Assembly: GCA_947629765.1 (NCBI GenBank)
Contig: CANREW010000011.1
Location: forward strand, 1-38,831
Direction of reading: 5' to 3'
Length of the DNA: 38,831 nt
Source: an uncultured Clostridia bacterium
Lineage (GTDB): Bacteria; Bacillota; Clostridia; TANB77; CAG-508
Under the pieces are notes generated by a model, which was given only the letters and a program-made list of their open reading frames with translations, was not told the DNA's origin and searched no databases. Positions 1-12,643 of this stretch are shown piece by piece (within the stretch, counting starts at the first letter, position 1; each line of letters starts with the position of its first letter). A program made the position numbers and the translations under genes.

Positions 1-37
1 TAAATTTTAAAATTACAATTTTATTAAAAGTATTGAA

Positions 38-63
38 AACCCCAGAAAAAAATATCTGGGGTT
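38..63 (-). terminator. Rho-independent-type hairpin (AACCCCAGA...TCTGGGGTT) downstream of the surface protein gene
   Basis: Inverted repeat aaccccaga / tctggggtt near the end of the 130..6286 minus-strand gene. Confidence 0.6.
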
Positions 64-80
64 TGTCAATAATCTGAGCA

Positions 81-109
81 AAAATAGAAGGTGTTTGCCT
101 TCTATTTTT
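81..109 (-). terminator. Hairpin terminator (AAAATAGAAGG...CCTTCTATTTT)
   Basis: Perfect inverted repeat followed by a T-rich stretch on the minus strand, just 3' of the surface protein gene. Confidence 0.7.
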
Positions 110-129
110 GTTTTGTATTTTGCTTTAAG

Positions 130-3100
130 CTATTCTTGTTTTGTTTTAAGAACATACTTTTTGATTAATACAATTCCACCAGCTAATGTTACTAATGCTA
201 CTAATGCAATAATTACATTTGTTTGAACTCTTTCTGATATTGGTAATCCTGTTGGTGCGTGGAATACTACTGTCTCTGACTTAGATGTTCCAATTGTTGG
301 TAAATATGGAATCTTATCATCATCTTTCTTTCTATTTTCTTCTGTATATGTATCAGAAGATGTAAGTTTTCCATCTACGTCGTAGTATTCTACCTTTTTA
401 ACTCTACCAGAAGTATTAGCCATTTGTGCAATCTCTGCCAAGTTATGATATTCATAATCGGTAGTATCTGATGCTGTAGTTCCAAGTGTTGTAACTAATG
501 TTAATGTTGTATCTCTATAGCTATCCATAGGTTTTCCGTCTGTATTTCTTGGCTCTAACTCATCTAATAGTTTTGATCCTGTAGCTGCCTTAATGTATTG
601 ATTATATACACTTGTTAATTTGTCATATTCACTCTTAACAGCTTCACTATCTGACGTAATTTCATAGTCTTTCCTACTTGAAATAAACTCTTGTTTATTT
701 GTATCTGTCCAATCTTGGTTAATTGCTTCACCTAAGAAGTTTGTCTTTCTAAATTGTAAGTTAGGTTCTACGTAATCTACAATGTTTACAGCTGAAGTTT
801 TAACAATTCTTTCTTGATCTGGAGTAATTGTTCCTGTTGTCTTAATAAATTTCTGATCTGCATCGCTTTGATATATTACTTTTCCTTGTTCATAGTTTGG
901 AAGTTTTGTATAATCTTCATTTTGATAGTATACAACTCCAACTTTTGTTCCATTGTTTATTATCCATCTTAATGTATCATATTCACTCTTATTGTCTACA
1001 GATATTGTATATGTTACTTCTAGTTGTGCTCCGTTATATAACTGATCATCCATTAATACTTCTATTAAACCATCTAAGAATGAAGTTGATCCATAGTTTG
1101 CAATAACTAGATTTACTAGATTTTCTGTCTCAGGTGTCGTATTGTAAGTTACATTCTTTATAATTTTGTTTCCATCTTCATCTTCTTCATAGTCAAAGCT
1201 GCAATCTAGTTGCAATGTCCTATCTTGTAAGTATACTTTGATATTTGATACATATTTATCAATTTGTAAATCTACACCAGCTCTTGGTGTTATACCAAAG
1301 TCTACATTTTCTATTTCATAATTATAGTCTGCATTATTCTTACTAAATGCTTTATCTATTACTTGTTTTGTATACTCTCCTTCTGCATGGATAGAAGATG
1401 TATATGCATTTATTGCATCTTGATGTACTCCAGAGTCTATTGCAACTGCTCCTGTATAATTGTAGTTATTTGATTTAGAATCTGTACTTCCTTTTATTTC
1501 TGCATCTATTTGTTTTGCTCTACTTTGAGCTCCGTCTTGCGCGTCAGAATATCTAGTTCCTATATCTTGTGCATACCAGTATTCTTGTGCATCTGTATTA
1601 GGATTTGCCTTTGTTGATTGATAGAACTGTCCATTTATTTGTAGTTCTTTTCCTTCAGAGTCTTTTGTAAATTCACTTCTTATTGGATTATCTTTATCTC
1701 CATAAGTAAATCTTATTACATAGTTTCCTGGTATGTATGACTCGAAGTGGTAGTTTCCATTGCTGTCAGTTGAAGTTCTTGCACGAACTTTTGCATCTCC
1801 TGTATCTGATCCATTTCCTGTATCTGATCCAAAATCTCTAAGTTCTACTAATTCAACTGTTATTCCTCCAATTCCGTGGTCTTGTATATATTGTAATAAA
1901 GTATTTGTATCTTGTAAGTTTGATGCTGTTTTTATATCATCTGATATAGCTTCCCAAACACTTCCATCTAACTCTCTCTTAAATCCATTGTTTATAAGTG
2001 TTAAGCTTACTTCCCAAGCATCATCTTCTCTTACTTCTAATAGTCTATCTCTTGCAGCTTGTGCTGCTAATCCAGAAGATTCTGACATAGAATTCATGAA
2101 ATCACTAAATGCTTGTTGATAATCATTCAATGCTTTTTTGTAATTTGATATTGAGAAGTTTCCTGGATGTGAATCTATATCTATATATGAGCCACTTGTT
2201 GAATATGCATTTATTTCTGCAAAGTTTTCTACTTCCCAAGCTTTTGATACTGTCTTTCCATCTTCTGTTTTTAGATATTTGCTTAAATTATTCTTAGCAT
2301 CTTTTAATTTAAGCTTTAATGTTATATCTGCTGAGTTTCCTGATAGTGAAGTGCCTGGATGCAAGAATATTCTTGAATATCCATCATTTCCTGTTCCTTT
2401 TGGTTCATAACCACTTGTTGAATATGGAACTGATGCTTCTACAACCTCAAAGTTTGGATCAAAATAGTCTACTATTTCGATGACATTTGTAGATATACTC
2501 ATCTCGTTTGTTACTGTGATTTTGTATGTTATATACAATTCTGGTTCTTGCTCTTTTGTAATATCATCGTAGTATGCTTTATTTGTATTTTGTTTCTGTG
2601 CATCATCATACTCGTAATCTTCTCGATAAATATACTCTGTATAGTTTGAATCACCATTCTCATATTTATATTTTGTTGTATGTCCATTTATAGTAAATTC
2701 TGATTCTACTATATCTTTTACTAATGATAAATCTGTACTATCCCTCTCTTTTAATCCTAAATGAACTTGTAGCTGTCCTGCTCCCAATCTCTTAACTTCT
2801 TCTTTCATAAATTCGTAAGTTTCGTCATCCATATTTGCTAAATCACTATTTATTAAAAATTCTTTTAGTGTTTGATATGGATAAGTTCCAGATCCACCAT
2901 CTCCACCATAACCTGCTTTTGCTTTTACAATACTGTCTGATAAAACATAGTCTAATCTTTCATCTATATCATATATGTCATATTGATCATTATTATTTAG
3001 GTATCCTTTTACTGCACTCTTGATTTCACCATCACTTGGGTAACTCTTATTTTTCATTATATAGTTTAGTGTGTATGCTTGTATCGCATTATATATTCCC

Positions 3101-6100
3101 TCAAGTTGATCATAGTGGTAAACCTTAGTTGTTGGAGTTACTGTATTGTATTTACTTCTAGCAGATGTATCACTCTCTGACGCCTTAGAGGTTACTGCCC
3201 ATTCTTCTGAATTGTATTGAGCTGAAACACTAGCAGTTGCTTCATATTGTACCCCATTGTATTCAAATTCAACATAATAATCTTTTAGTGGGTCTACTCC
3301 TCTAAATTCATAGTGTCCGTTATCATTTGTCATAGTTGGATTTGTTCTTACTTCATCTGGATCCTCAGGATTTGGTACCAGCTCTGCAAGTTTGCCTCCT
3401 TGCTCATATAGTGTAACTTTTATTCCTCCAAGCATTTGCTCACCTTGAGTTATTTTTCCATCTGTTTCATTTGCCTTTCCTTTTGTTTCTGTTCCATCTA
3501 CGAATACATTTCCAGCTATTCTCATCGTTAAGTCTTTTTTCTTTACTGTATCAGGTGGAATATCTGGTAATTCCATTCCTTCATCATTTTCTATTGTAAT
3601 TTGGATTACACCACCTGACATTTCCGAAGTAGGTTGTGTCATTACTTTAAATATTTCATCTTTGTTTTTTTCGACATATTCCTTTAACCAAGCCATTATG
3701 TCTGTATAATCCATTCCATTTTCTGCTTGTCTGTTTATCCACTCACTTATATAGTTTCTCATATAGTCTGGTAATTCATCTAATGACTTATCTCCGTTTA
3801 AGAAATCTGTTAATATATCCTCAAATAGATATTCTACTGTCAACTCTCCATCTGTTTCATTATATTCAACTAATGCTCCATTTTCAAAAGTTAATGTTAC
3901 TGACTTTCCTTGACCTCTTATTGTGTATCCATTCTTTGTTTTTACCTCATTAATTTGTAATACTAATGAACCTGTAAATCCATCTATATTAATTCCCATA
4001 TCAGCTAAATCTGCTTCTGATATATATAGGTAGCCATTATGCGTTGACCCATATAATTTATTTGATGGATAATCACTATCTGCGATGAATACTTCTATTT
4101 CAAAATCTGCATCGATATAGTTTCCATTTTTATCTATCTTTGCAAGTTTTATTGGTCCTTCAGTTGGATTATTTACTGCATTTATCGTAAGTTTACCACC
4201 TGAGCTTACTGTTCCTGTATATGTGCCTTGTGTAATCGTATGTCCTGCTGGTGCATGTTTCTCTACAGCTGTTACATTTATACTTCCTTGGAATGTCTCT
4301 AATCCTACTCCTGCTGCTGATTCTATTTCTTCTCTTGTTAATCTTATCTTACCGTCTGAATCACTTTTTCTTGTAATAGTAACTTGTTTATTAATTGTAT
4401 TTTCAAACATATCTGTACCTTGAATATCTAATGTTATATCAAATTCAGCACCATATAGTGGATCTCCTGTCTCTGAGCATGTTTTATCAATTTCAATTTC
4501 TATATCTTTTGGTTCCCATTCAGTAGTAATTACTACTGATTTTTCATCCCATACTCTTTTTCCTTCAATATGGGTATGTGTTTGAATTTGAATAGAACTA
4601 TTTGCTGATTTTTGAAGATGATAATCGAATCCTGTATATAAATGAACTGTTTTATTATACGTATTCCATCTAGTACTTGTTGCGTAATGGTCAACTTTAT
4701 CTTTACCATTCTCATCCTTTTCGACATTTCCTTGTTCATCTTTTGCATATACTGGGTAAGTTGTTGAAGTTTCATAAGCTCCATGTAGTGTAACATCCTT
4801 TCCTCCAACACTTTTTGGACTATAATACCATTCATATGCTGTACCTTCATATCTTGTAAGATTATTTGCACCTGATATATCATACAAATATTTAAAATCA
4901 AATTTTGCATAGAATTTTGTAAAGTCTTTTAATTCCATGTTTCCTCTTTTTATTTTTATATAAAATTCCATACCTGGTTTTAATTTTTGTAAATTTGATT
5001 TATCTGATCCATCATAAATAACTTTTTTATTTTCATCAACTATTTCAAAGCTTCCACCTAATGTTGTTATATCTTTTTTATCTTGGTTATATACTTTTAC
5101 ATCTTTTATGTAATTAAAGTATGTACCAAACCAATAGCCCCATCCACTACTTTGGTTATATGCACCACCTGGCGTTGGCTCTCCATTACCACTTGGTTCA
5201 TTATATATGTTAGGTCCAGAATAATCTCCAGGAACACTTGTATCTCCACCTATAATACTATAATCTATATTAAATGGTCCTATATAATATTCTTTTGTAT
5301 CCTTATCTATTTTCCAAATTGTTTTGTCAAATATATATAAGTCATAATTTTCTCCTTCTAATTCTACTGAATCCTTTGTAGCATCTTCTACTTTGATATT
5401 ATCTAAATACGCTCTATCAATATCTCCTGATTTATGTAAAATCTCCCACATATCTTGATAACCTTCAGCAACTTTCGTTAAGCCTGTTGCTCCAAGTACT
5501 TTTCCTGTATTATACACATATTTTCCGACCTAGACCCCATAGTCCCTCTTGTTTTGCTGTATCAGAAACATTTCCATCCGCGCAAGTTCCAATATATGTT
5601 GCTGCTTGAACAGATCCTCCACTTAGCGTTTCTTTAGGTTGATAATCTACTGAATATAATGGTGGTTGTCCATCCCAATATTTTGATGGAAGACCTATTG
5701 ATGGGTCGTGAACACGATCATATGCAAAATTATTACCGTCATACCATAATCCAGCTACGTTTCCATCGTTACTGTATACGGTTCCATTAGATGTAGGTGT
5801 ATATTTACCAGTTCCAGTCCATGAGTGGGCTATAGTTGATAGGTCTGCCAAAAACTCACTAACTCGAGCTGCAAATTCACTAGACTTGTAGAAAGGTCCA
5901 TAAATATCTGCGGTGGTTGCATTACCATACCAATCGTAAGTAGCAGCTGTAAACGTATCATCCCATACTGAATTATCTTTAGTTGATCTTACTGCTCCAA
6001 ATGTGTAATAATTGCTTAGTCTTTTTCCTGTTCCCAATAAATCTGCGATATATCTTTTACTGCAATCCATATATCTTTCTGTAGGATAGCCTTTCCTTGA

Positions 6101-6286
6101 ACAATATGCTTTTTTTACTATATCTGTCCATGCTATACCTCTACCTGATGATAAAGGTACATTCTCTGTAAAGAACTCTTTTGCATTTGCTCTAGTATTA
6201 AATCCTAACATTAATATAAGAAGAATTAATGTAAAAACTATTATTTTTAATATATTTGTTATTTTTGATTTTTCTTTTATTTTCAT
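130..6286 (-). CDS. Giant secreted/surface protein with SdrD B-like and prealbumin-like repeats, about 2050 aa, interrupted by one CGG +1 frameshift site at 5525-5527
   Basis: ORF 5510..6286 carries the signal peptide (MKIKEKSKITNILKIIVFTLILLILMLGFNTRANA) and ends GLGRKICV*. ORF 130..5517 has no signal peptide and overlaps it. Skipping the C of GGT CGG AAA gives GLGGKYVYNTGKVLGATG and one continuous protein. C-terminal TM plus KKYVLKTK tail. Confidence 0.8.
5525..5527 (-). other. Putative +1 recoding site: GGT CGG A -> Gly (GGA)
   Basis: Minus-strand GGTCGGAAAATATGTGTATAATACA. Normal frame stops at TAA five codons past CGG; the +1 frame continues 1795 codons. Confidence 0.85.
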
Positions 6287-6307
6287 AATTTCTTACCTCC
6301 TTTCTTC

Positions 6308-9300
6308 TTATACCTTTTCTAAGACTTTTTTCTTTATTATATAAGTTCCAGCTGCAAATATTGCTACAACTAGAAGAGTTATTCCTCCATATAGGACTAC
6401 CCCTCCTGTTTTAACTGTAACTAACGCATCAGCTAGTCCATAATCATCTTCATTAGTTCCTCTATTGGCTACTGTTGAATCTATATCCTGTATTCCAAAA
6501 TCATTTGAAACTTCATAAATTTCTGCTGTATTTGTTATAAGTCCAGTATTTTCTTCTGTCATTGTTTTTGTAAGTACTAAATTTAATGTTTTTTCTTCTC
6601 CTGGATTTATAAGTACATTTTCTAAGCTTTGTGTATATAGATTTCCATCTGTATCTTGATACCAATCCGGATTTAAACTTGCATTGAATTTTAAATCTTT
6701 TGGAATGTAATCTACTATCTTTTTAGCATATCCAGGAACTGCTCCTGTATTTTTTACCGTTATACAATAAGTTATTGCAACAACAGATCCTGCCATTCTA
6801 TTACCCGGTATTTCCACCTTAGCAATTGAAGCGTTATCATATGTAGATGTCGAAGTTCCTTTTGAATTACTTACTTGCATTAGACTTACTCCCTTTGTTA
6901 ACTCTAAGTCAAACTTTTGTGATTTAACAAGTCCTAAGTCTATATTGTACATATTTGAGATAAGACTTAACTTATCTGTTACTGCATATTTTTTTGATGT
7001 ATTATCTAAGTTTAAGGTTAATGTTACTGCATCCGAATTCAAAGATGAGTCAACTGAAGCTGCTTGATATTTTGTTATGTCATAATTTAATGTATCATAT
7101 TCAAATGCAACTAGATAATTTCCTGAATTAATTCCTGTAAATGTATATACTCCATTTTGACCTGTTGTAGTTCTAGTTATTATCGCATTTGTTTTACTAT
7201 CTAATAATAATACATTTATATTTGGAAGTAATTCTTCTCCTTCATCTCTTTTTCCATCTTTATTATTATCCAACCAAGCTAATCCTGAAATTTGATACTT
7301 ATTTGTACTTCCTTCTGGATTTTCTGGATCATCTATTGTAGCATTTGTTCCTATTATTGTATGAGTTATACTATTTGCTGCTAAATTGTTAATTTCACCT
7401 GTTGATACGACTGGAGTATTTGTGACAACTAATTTATTTTCTTTTAGTTCGTCTGCCTGAGCTGTTACATAGAAAGTCACTGCCTCATTTGGAAGTAAAG
7501 TACAATTAGCAAGTAAATTATTTGTGCTAAACTGACTAATAGACGTTTTTTCTCCATTTTGTGTGAAATATCCTTCAACAAATGTTAAACCAGTTGGTAG
7601 CTTATCTTCAAGTGATATAAATATATCTTTAGTACTTGAATTTTTTACATTTATTGAATAAGTTATTTTTTCTCCTGATCTGATATATTGACTTGATATA
7701 TTACTACTTTGTGTTATAGTTAAGTTTTCTTTTTTAACTGTTATTTGATATGTATTACTGTGGAATGTTTCATCTACTCCAGCCATTTTTCCTGTAAACA
7801 TCATATCTATTGTTCTTTCTGTTTGGTTCTCTCCAAGGTCATCTGTTGTACATGTTAGATATGCGCGTTGTAAATATCCTAGTTTATCTAGATGCCAAGT
7901 TATTGTCCTAGTTTTTTCGTTATAAGATCCAATCTTTTTTAATACATCACTAGTTTCTTCTTCCACAAAATCTATATAACTATCTTTATATGTTAATCCC
8001 TCAGGTAATACTACACTAATGTCTACATCTTTAGGATCTTCTGTACCTACTGCATCTATATCTAATGAATAAATTACCTCCGTATTTATATCAATCGCCT
8101 GGTCTTCTACTCCAGATTGTAGTTTCATCATTAAAGCAGGTTTCATCTCAGCTATTTCATTTTTTAATTCTTGTGATTTAAATATCTCTTCTCCTCCAGC
8201 TGATGTAGCCTGTGCCGTTACATTTAGTTCTATTTTTGAATCATATTGTGTCTGATCTATATTATTTATAGCTTCATTTAACTTTTCAAGTTGTTCTTTA
8301 TATTTATCATAGTCTTCTTTTTCTTTGAAATCTTTTTCAGTTAAATTCTTAGGCATTTCATCTAATTGTTTTTGTAATTCAGCTTTAACTGCTTCTTTAT
8401 CAGGTGTATATGAAATTAAATCTGTCATAACGGCCATACTAAATGTAACTGTTTTTGTTTCTCCTGCTTTTATATCTCCAACGTTAATTTTAGCTGGATC
8501 CTCATCTGAGTCTGATAGATATATTATTTGTCCTCTTTCATCTGTTGCTATAAATTTAGCTGAATCATTAAATTTTACCGTAAGTACTACACCTGTTGCA
8601 TCTTGTTCTGATGTATTTTTTACTTTTGCTGTGTAATTTACGATTGAGCCTTGTGGTATTGGGTCCTTTCCATCGTTTGTTAGTTCAACGCTAAATGTTG
8701 CTATATTTGGTGTTCCAATTCCTACTAATGGTGCTTCTACTACTTCTATATTATTACTTACAAGTGCTATTTCTTCGTTTTCACTTGCTCTATTATAGTA
8801 TACCGCATATACAGAGTTTGTTTTTTTATTATATTCTAGTTTTTCTGGTACTTTTACATCATATTCAAATTTTAATGTTTCGCCAGTTTTTAGTGTAAAA
8901 TCATTTAGAACAATTAAATATGATTTTACATCTTGTATGCTTTTTCTATCCTCAGTCCATCCGTTTTCAGGTTTTTCTAATTCGTCTGTTGTTTCTCCAT
9001 TACTTGAATAGTATACTTTTACTTTATCACTATCAACTCCTGAAACAGCTTTTATATCTGATGTTAATTTTGCTGTAAATGTACTTCCTAAGTCTTGTAA
9101 TGTTTTTATATCTTTATTTCCCTCGAATGGTAATCTTCCAAGTACTTTTACGTTTGTGCAGTCATAATCATAGTTGTTTATTACTGTCATAGATACCTTT
9201 GCATTTTTTTCTGTTTCTAATGCTTTTAATTTTCCTGTTTGAACTTGTCCGCTTATTGATGTTACTGTATCTTCTCCGTTATATCCAGACATTCCATTTA

Positions 9301-11359
9301 CTGTTACCATTCCAATTGGTGCTACGAATTTTATTGGCGTTTCATATTCTTTTGTCTCATTATTTCCACTACTTATTTTCAATGTTGCGTTTTCTGTTCT
9401 TGATGGTGTTAATGAGTTTACATCAATATTTGCTCTAATTAATAATGTTGCTCCTTCTGTTCCTGCAACTTCATTGAATTTTGTTTGTTCTCCTTTTAAT
9501 TCTAGTTTTATTACTATATTTCCATTTTCATTTCTATACATATCTGCATTTGGTACGAGTACTAATTCATCTTCATAAAGAAGAGCAACTTTTCCATCTA
9601 TTACATAAAGATTTGTTATATAGTTTGGTAATGTAATTTCTATTTTTGGGTTTTTATATAATACTGTATCTGCATTTGTTGTTTTTAATGTTACTCTCAT
9701 TTCTACATTTTCGTTTGTTGCAATTGTAGATAAGTTAGATGTGCTTAATGTTAATTCTGCTTGTGACATTGGTTCTTTTAGTTCTATCTTATTTAATGCA
9801 GTTCCTTCTAAATTTGCATATTGATTTACTGCTTTTCCTGTTGCACTTGTTTCTAATGATGTAAATGATTTTTCTTGTGCTTTAGAATATTCTAATGATT
9901 TTATTTCTCTTCCATTTTCTATTTCTAATATTCCTTCAACTACTGGTTTGCTTGTTACTATTTTTATATTTGTTGTTTCTTGTTCATATTTATATTCTGT
10001 ATTTTCTTTATCTAATTTTGCAATTTCATTTCCATCTTTATCTAATATGCTTATATATCCATCTTCTCCTAATATATTTACTAAATCTGCTTTATCTACT
10101 TTTGTATATGTATATAATGCTTCTGATGGGAATTTGTTTTCATTTTTATCTAAGTATTTTGTTTCAGTTGATATTTCTAATCCTTCTACTAGATCTTTAT
10201 ATCCTACATTTGCTGTAATTTTTTCTGTGTAAGATGTATTTTTTGCATTTTCTACTTGCATATATCCTTTATATAGCTCAGCTGTGTTTGTTTCTAATCC
10301 AAATGTTACTATCTCGCCTATTTGTCCTTCTATCTCTTTTGTTTCATTTATTGTTTTTGTTGTTTCTTGTCCGTCAAATAGTGTAACTGTGCTTACAGCA
10401 CTTAAATCAATAGATGTATTTTCTATTGATCCTTCATATATATATGTAATTAATATTTCGTCTGTAGCATCTTTTTCCCAAGATACTATTCCGCTTTCAT
10501 TTTGATCATTGTTTATTATTAATGTTAATTTTCCGTTTTCTACTGTATATTCATCTTCTGAATATGTTCTTCCGTCTTCACCATTTGTTGCTTTTGTTCC
10601 AAGTGATGTTACTGTTATTTGTTTTGGTTCTTTATTATCTATTTTAGGGATTTCTATTTCTAATTTTGTAGATTTTGCTGGTAAACTATTGTCTTTAATT
10701 TTTGATTTAACAAGAGTCTGCATTATTGTACCTTTATTTTCGTTTATTTCATAAGGCACATATTTTGCTATTTCTTCTTCTAGTTCTAATTCTACATCTG
10801 CTATAGTTTTAACTTGAACTTCTATTTCTTTTGAAATCTCTTTTGTCTTACCATCATTATTTACATATGTTCCTTGAAATTCTACTTTTGCTGTTTTATC
10901 AAGATTTTCTATAGCATAATTAGAATCAGTGTTCAATCTTACTGGTATTTCTAAGACTACTGATTCTTCTTTATTTATTTGATTTAACGTTATCGTATTT
11001 GTTTCTTCGTCTATACTTTGTATTCTCTCTAATGTTTCGTCTCCTGCGATTACCTTAAATGATGCATCATTTATTTTTACTTTTGCATCTTTTAAGTATC
11101 CATCAGCCACTTTTACTGATATGTATAGAGTTCTTGCTCCCTCGTTTGTTTTAATTTCCTCTGAGTGTTTTATTTCTCCATTCTCTAAAAAATACGCATC
11201 AAATTGAACATTTGCCCTTGCTACCTGTGTATTTTGGTTTTCTAGTTCTGCATTTTCTACATTTGCAGCTATTGCTGTTCCAAGCATTCCAAAATTTGCA
11301 AATGCAATTGTAAACGCAAGTATCATAGCAAATATTTTGTTTAGTGTTTTTTTGTTCAT
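6308..11359 (-). CDS. Giant surface protein (DUF11/SdrD B-like repeats), signal peptide, C-terminal VKTGGVVLYGG + TM + basic tail
   Basis: 1683 aa intact ORF, MNKKTLNKIFAMILAFTIAFANFGMLGTAIAA leader, NKDGKRDEGEELLPNINVLLLD SdrD B-like motif. Confidence 0.85.
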   Translation of the reverse strand: MNKKTLNKIFAMILAFTIAFANFGMLGTAIAANVENAELENQNTQVARANVQFDAYFLENGEIKHSEEIKTNEGARTLYISVKVADGYLKDAKVKINDASFKVIAGDETLERIQSIDEETNTITLNQINKEESVVLEIPVRLNTDSNYAIENLDKTAKVEFQGTYVNNDGKTKEISKEIEVQVKTIADVELELEEEIAKYVPYEINENKGTIMQTLVKSKIKDNSLPAKSTKLEIEIPKIDNKEPKQITVTSLGTKATNGEDGRTYSEDEYTVENGKLTLIINNDQNESGIVSWEKDATDEILITYIYEGSIENTSIDLSAVSTVTLFDGQETTKTINETKEIEGQIGEIVTFGLETNTAELYKGYMQVENAKNTSYTEKITANVGYKDLVEGLEISTETKYLDKNENKFPSEALYTYTKVDKADLVNILGEDGYISILDKDGNEIAKLDKENTEYKYEQETTNIKIVTSKPVVEGILEIENGREIKSLEYSKAQEKSFTSLETSATGKAVNQYANLEGTALNKIELKEPMSQAELTLSTSNLSTIATNENVEMRVTLKTTNADTVLYKNPKIEITLPNYITNLYVIDGKVALLYEDELVLVPNADMYRNENGNIVIKLELKGEQTKFNEVAGTEGATLLIRANIDVNSLTPSRTENATLKISSGNNETKEYETPIKFVAPIGMVTVNGMSGYNGEDTVTSISGQVQTGKLKALETEKNAKVSMTVINNYDYDCTNVKVLGRLPFEGNKDIKTLQDLGSTFTAKLTSDIKAVSGVDSDKVKVYYSSNGETTDELEKPENGWTEDRKSIQDVKSYLIVLNDFTLKTGETLKFEYDVKVPEKLEYNKKTNSVYAVYYNRASENEEIALVSNNIEVVEAPLVGIGTPNIATFSVELTNDGKDPIPQGSIVNYTAKVKNTSEQDATGVVLTVKFNDSAKFIATDERGQIIYLSDSDEDPAKINVGDIKAGETKTVTFSMAVMTDLISYTPDKEAVKAELQKQLDEMPKNLTEKDFKEKEDYDKYKEQLEKLNEAINNIDQTQYDSKIELNVTAQATSAGGEEIFKSQELKNEIAEMKPALMMKLQSGVEDQAIDINTEVIYSLDIDAVGTEDPKDVDISVVLPEGLTYKDSYIDFVEEETSDVLKKIGSYNEKTRTITWHLDKLGYLQRAYLTCTTDDLGENQTERTIDMMFTGKMAGVDETFHSNTYQITVKKENLTITQSSNISSQYIRSGEKITYSINVKNSSTKDIFISLEDKLPTGLTFVEGYFTQNGEKTSISQFSTNNLLANCTLLPNEAVTFYVTAQADELKENKLVVTNTPVVSTGEINNLAANSITHTIIGTNATIDDPENPEGSTNKYQISGLAWLDNNKDGKRDEGEELLPNINVLLLDSKTNAIITRTTTGQNGVYTFTGINSGNYLVAFEYDTLNYDITKYQAASVDSSLNSDAVTLTLNLDNTSKKYAVTDKLSLISNMYNIDLGLVKSQKFDLELTKGVSLMQVSNSKGTSTSTYDNASIAKVEIPGNRMAGSVVAITYCITVKNTGAVPGYAKKIVDYIPKDLKFNASLNPDWYQDTDGNLYTQSLENVLINPGEEKTLNLVLTKTMTEENTGLITNTAEIYEVSNDFGIQDIDSTVANRGTNEDDYGLADALVTVKTGGVVLYGGITLLVVAIFAAGTYIIKKKVLEKV

Positions 11360-11707
11360 AGAAATTCCCTCCTAAAATTCATTAACTCTATTTTATATTA
11401 TACTAGCTTTTTTTGTATTTTTCAACACTTTTCGCATATTTTTTATGTAAATTTTTTATTTTTTCCTTTTTATGTATTTAATATGCTCCTATTTTAACTA
11501 ATATAATTATTTACTTTATTATTTTACATTATTTTTCTTTTTTTGCAATAGTTAATTTTACCAAAGTTTATATGCACCTCTTTTTACTCTACGCATACTC
11601 AATTTTTATATTTAATATTTTTTATTAATTTTTCTTTACTTTTGTATTTCATTTCCGTTACAAAACGTATTTTGTCTTAGGGATAGGCTTTTAGAGGAGT
11701 TATATAA

Positions 11708-11747
11708 AAATACAGAGTATTAGAATTTTAATCTAATGCTCTGTATT
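11708..11747 (-). terminator. Hairpin terminator downstream of the OGG-type glycosylase gene
   Basis: aatacagagtattaga...tctaatgctctgtattttt inverted repeat. Confidence 0.65.
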
Positions 11748-11760
11748 TTTAATTTATATA

Positions 11761-12622
11761 TTATGCTTCTCTTTTCCAATAAAACAAATATTGTTGTGCA
11801 AGTCCTGCTAAATCCTTATATTTTTCCTTCGCCATAGTTTGCAAAAGTGCTTTTGATACCTTAGTTTCATCATCTTCTTTGATATATAGCTCATTCATAA
11901 CTCGTCTTACCCAGACATCTATTGGAAATACACTATATTTTTTTAATGAAAATAGCATAATGCAATCTGCGACCTTATCTCCTACTCCAGGAAGTGTCAA
12001 TAGTTTTTCTCTTAATACATCTATATCTTTTTCATTTTCTAGCTCTTCTAATGTGATTTCTTGTTTTAGAAACTTTCTAGTTGTATCATATATTCTTTTA
12101 TCTCTAAAACCAGTACCTAAAGCTCTTAAATCTTCTACACTTGCTTTTGAAAGCTCCTGTATTGTAGGAAATGTATAGTATTCTTTTCCATTATATTCAA
12201 TTTTTTTACCATACTTTTTGGAGATTCTTTCAATTATTCCCTTTATTCTAGGTATATTGTTATTTGCAGATATAATAAATGAAATTATTGTCTCCCATAA
12301 ATCTTGGTTTAGAATTCTTATACCTTTTCCATATTCTATGCTTGTTTTTAAGTACTCATCTATGTTTGACAGTCTTTCTTTTATTGCTTCATAATCTGTA
12401 TTTAAATCAAAGTATTCTGTGCATACTTTCTTTATATCTCCGTCACATATTCCTTCAAATACTATCTTTTCATTTTCTTTTTTTACATTTAATACATTGT
12501 TTTTAAATATGCCTGTATAGCTTCCGATCTTCTTCTTTGTTCCATCTAAAACACTGCCCACATTCAAATATGTGGACAGGTTCAAAAGATTTGCAATTTT
12601 CTAGTATATATGTTTGTTTCAT
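11761..12622 (-). CDS. 8-oxoguanine DNA glycosylase / HhH-GPD family, with one CGG +1 frameshift site at 12534-12536
   Basis: True N-terminus read from sequence: MKQTYILENCKSFEPVHIFECGQCFRWNKEED-(CGGA)->G-SYTGIFKNN. The FxCGQCFRW motif is typical of the OGG family. HhH motif LPGVGDKVADCIMLFSL is present. The track ORF start (MNLSTYLNVGSVLD) is an out-of-frame artefact. Confidence 0.85.
12534..12536 (-). other. Putative +1 recoding site: GAT CGG A -> Gly
   Basis: Minus-strand [32 protein letters not shown] restored in the +1 frame. Confidence 0.85.
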
Positions 12623-12643
12623 TTTTCATTTTCCCTTTATTTT

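Noticed and set aside
4533-4910. ORF 4533..4910 (-), ORF 24396..24587 (-) and ORF 25343..25537 (-)
   Set aside because: Same-strand out-of-frame overlaps within larger supported genes.
11761-12585. Track start of the OGG ORF (MNLSTYLNVGSVLD...)
   Set aside because: Different frame encodes the conserved FECGQCFRW motif; the track N-terminus is a false extension past the CGG site.
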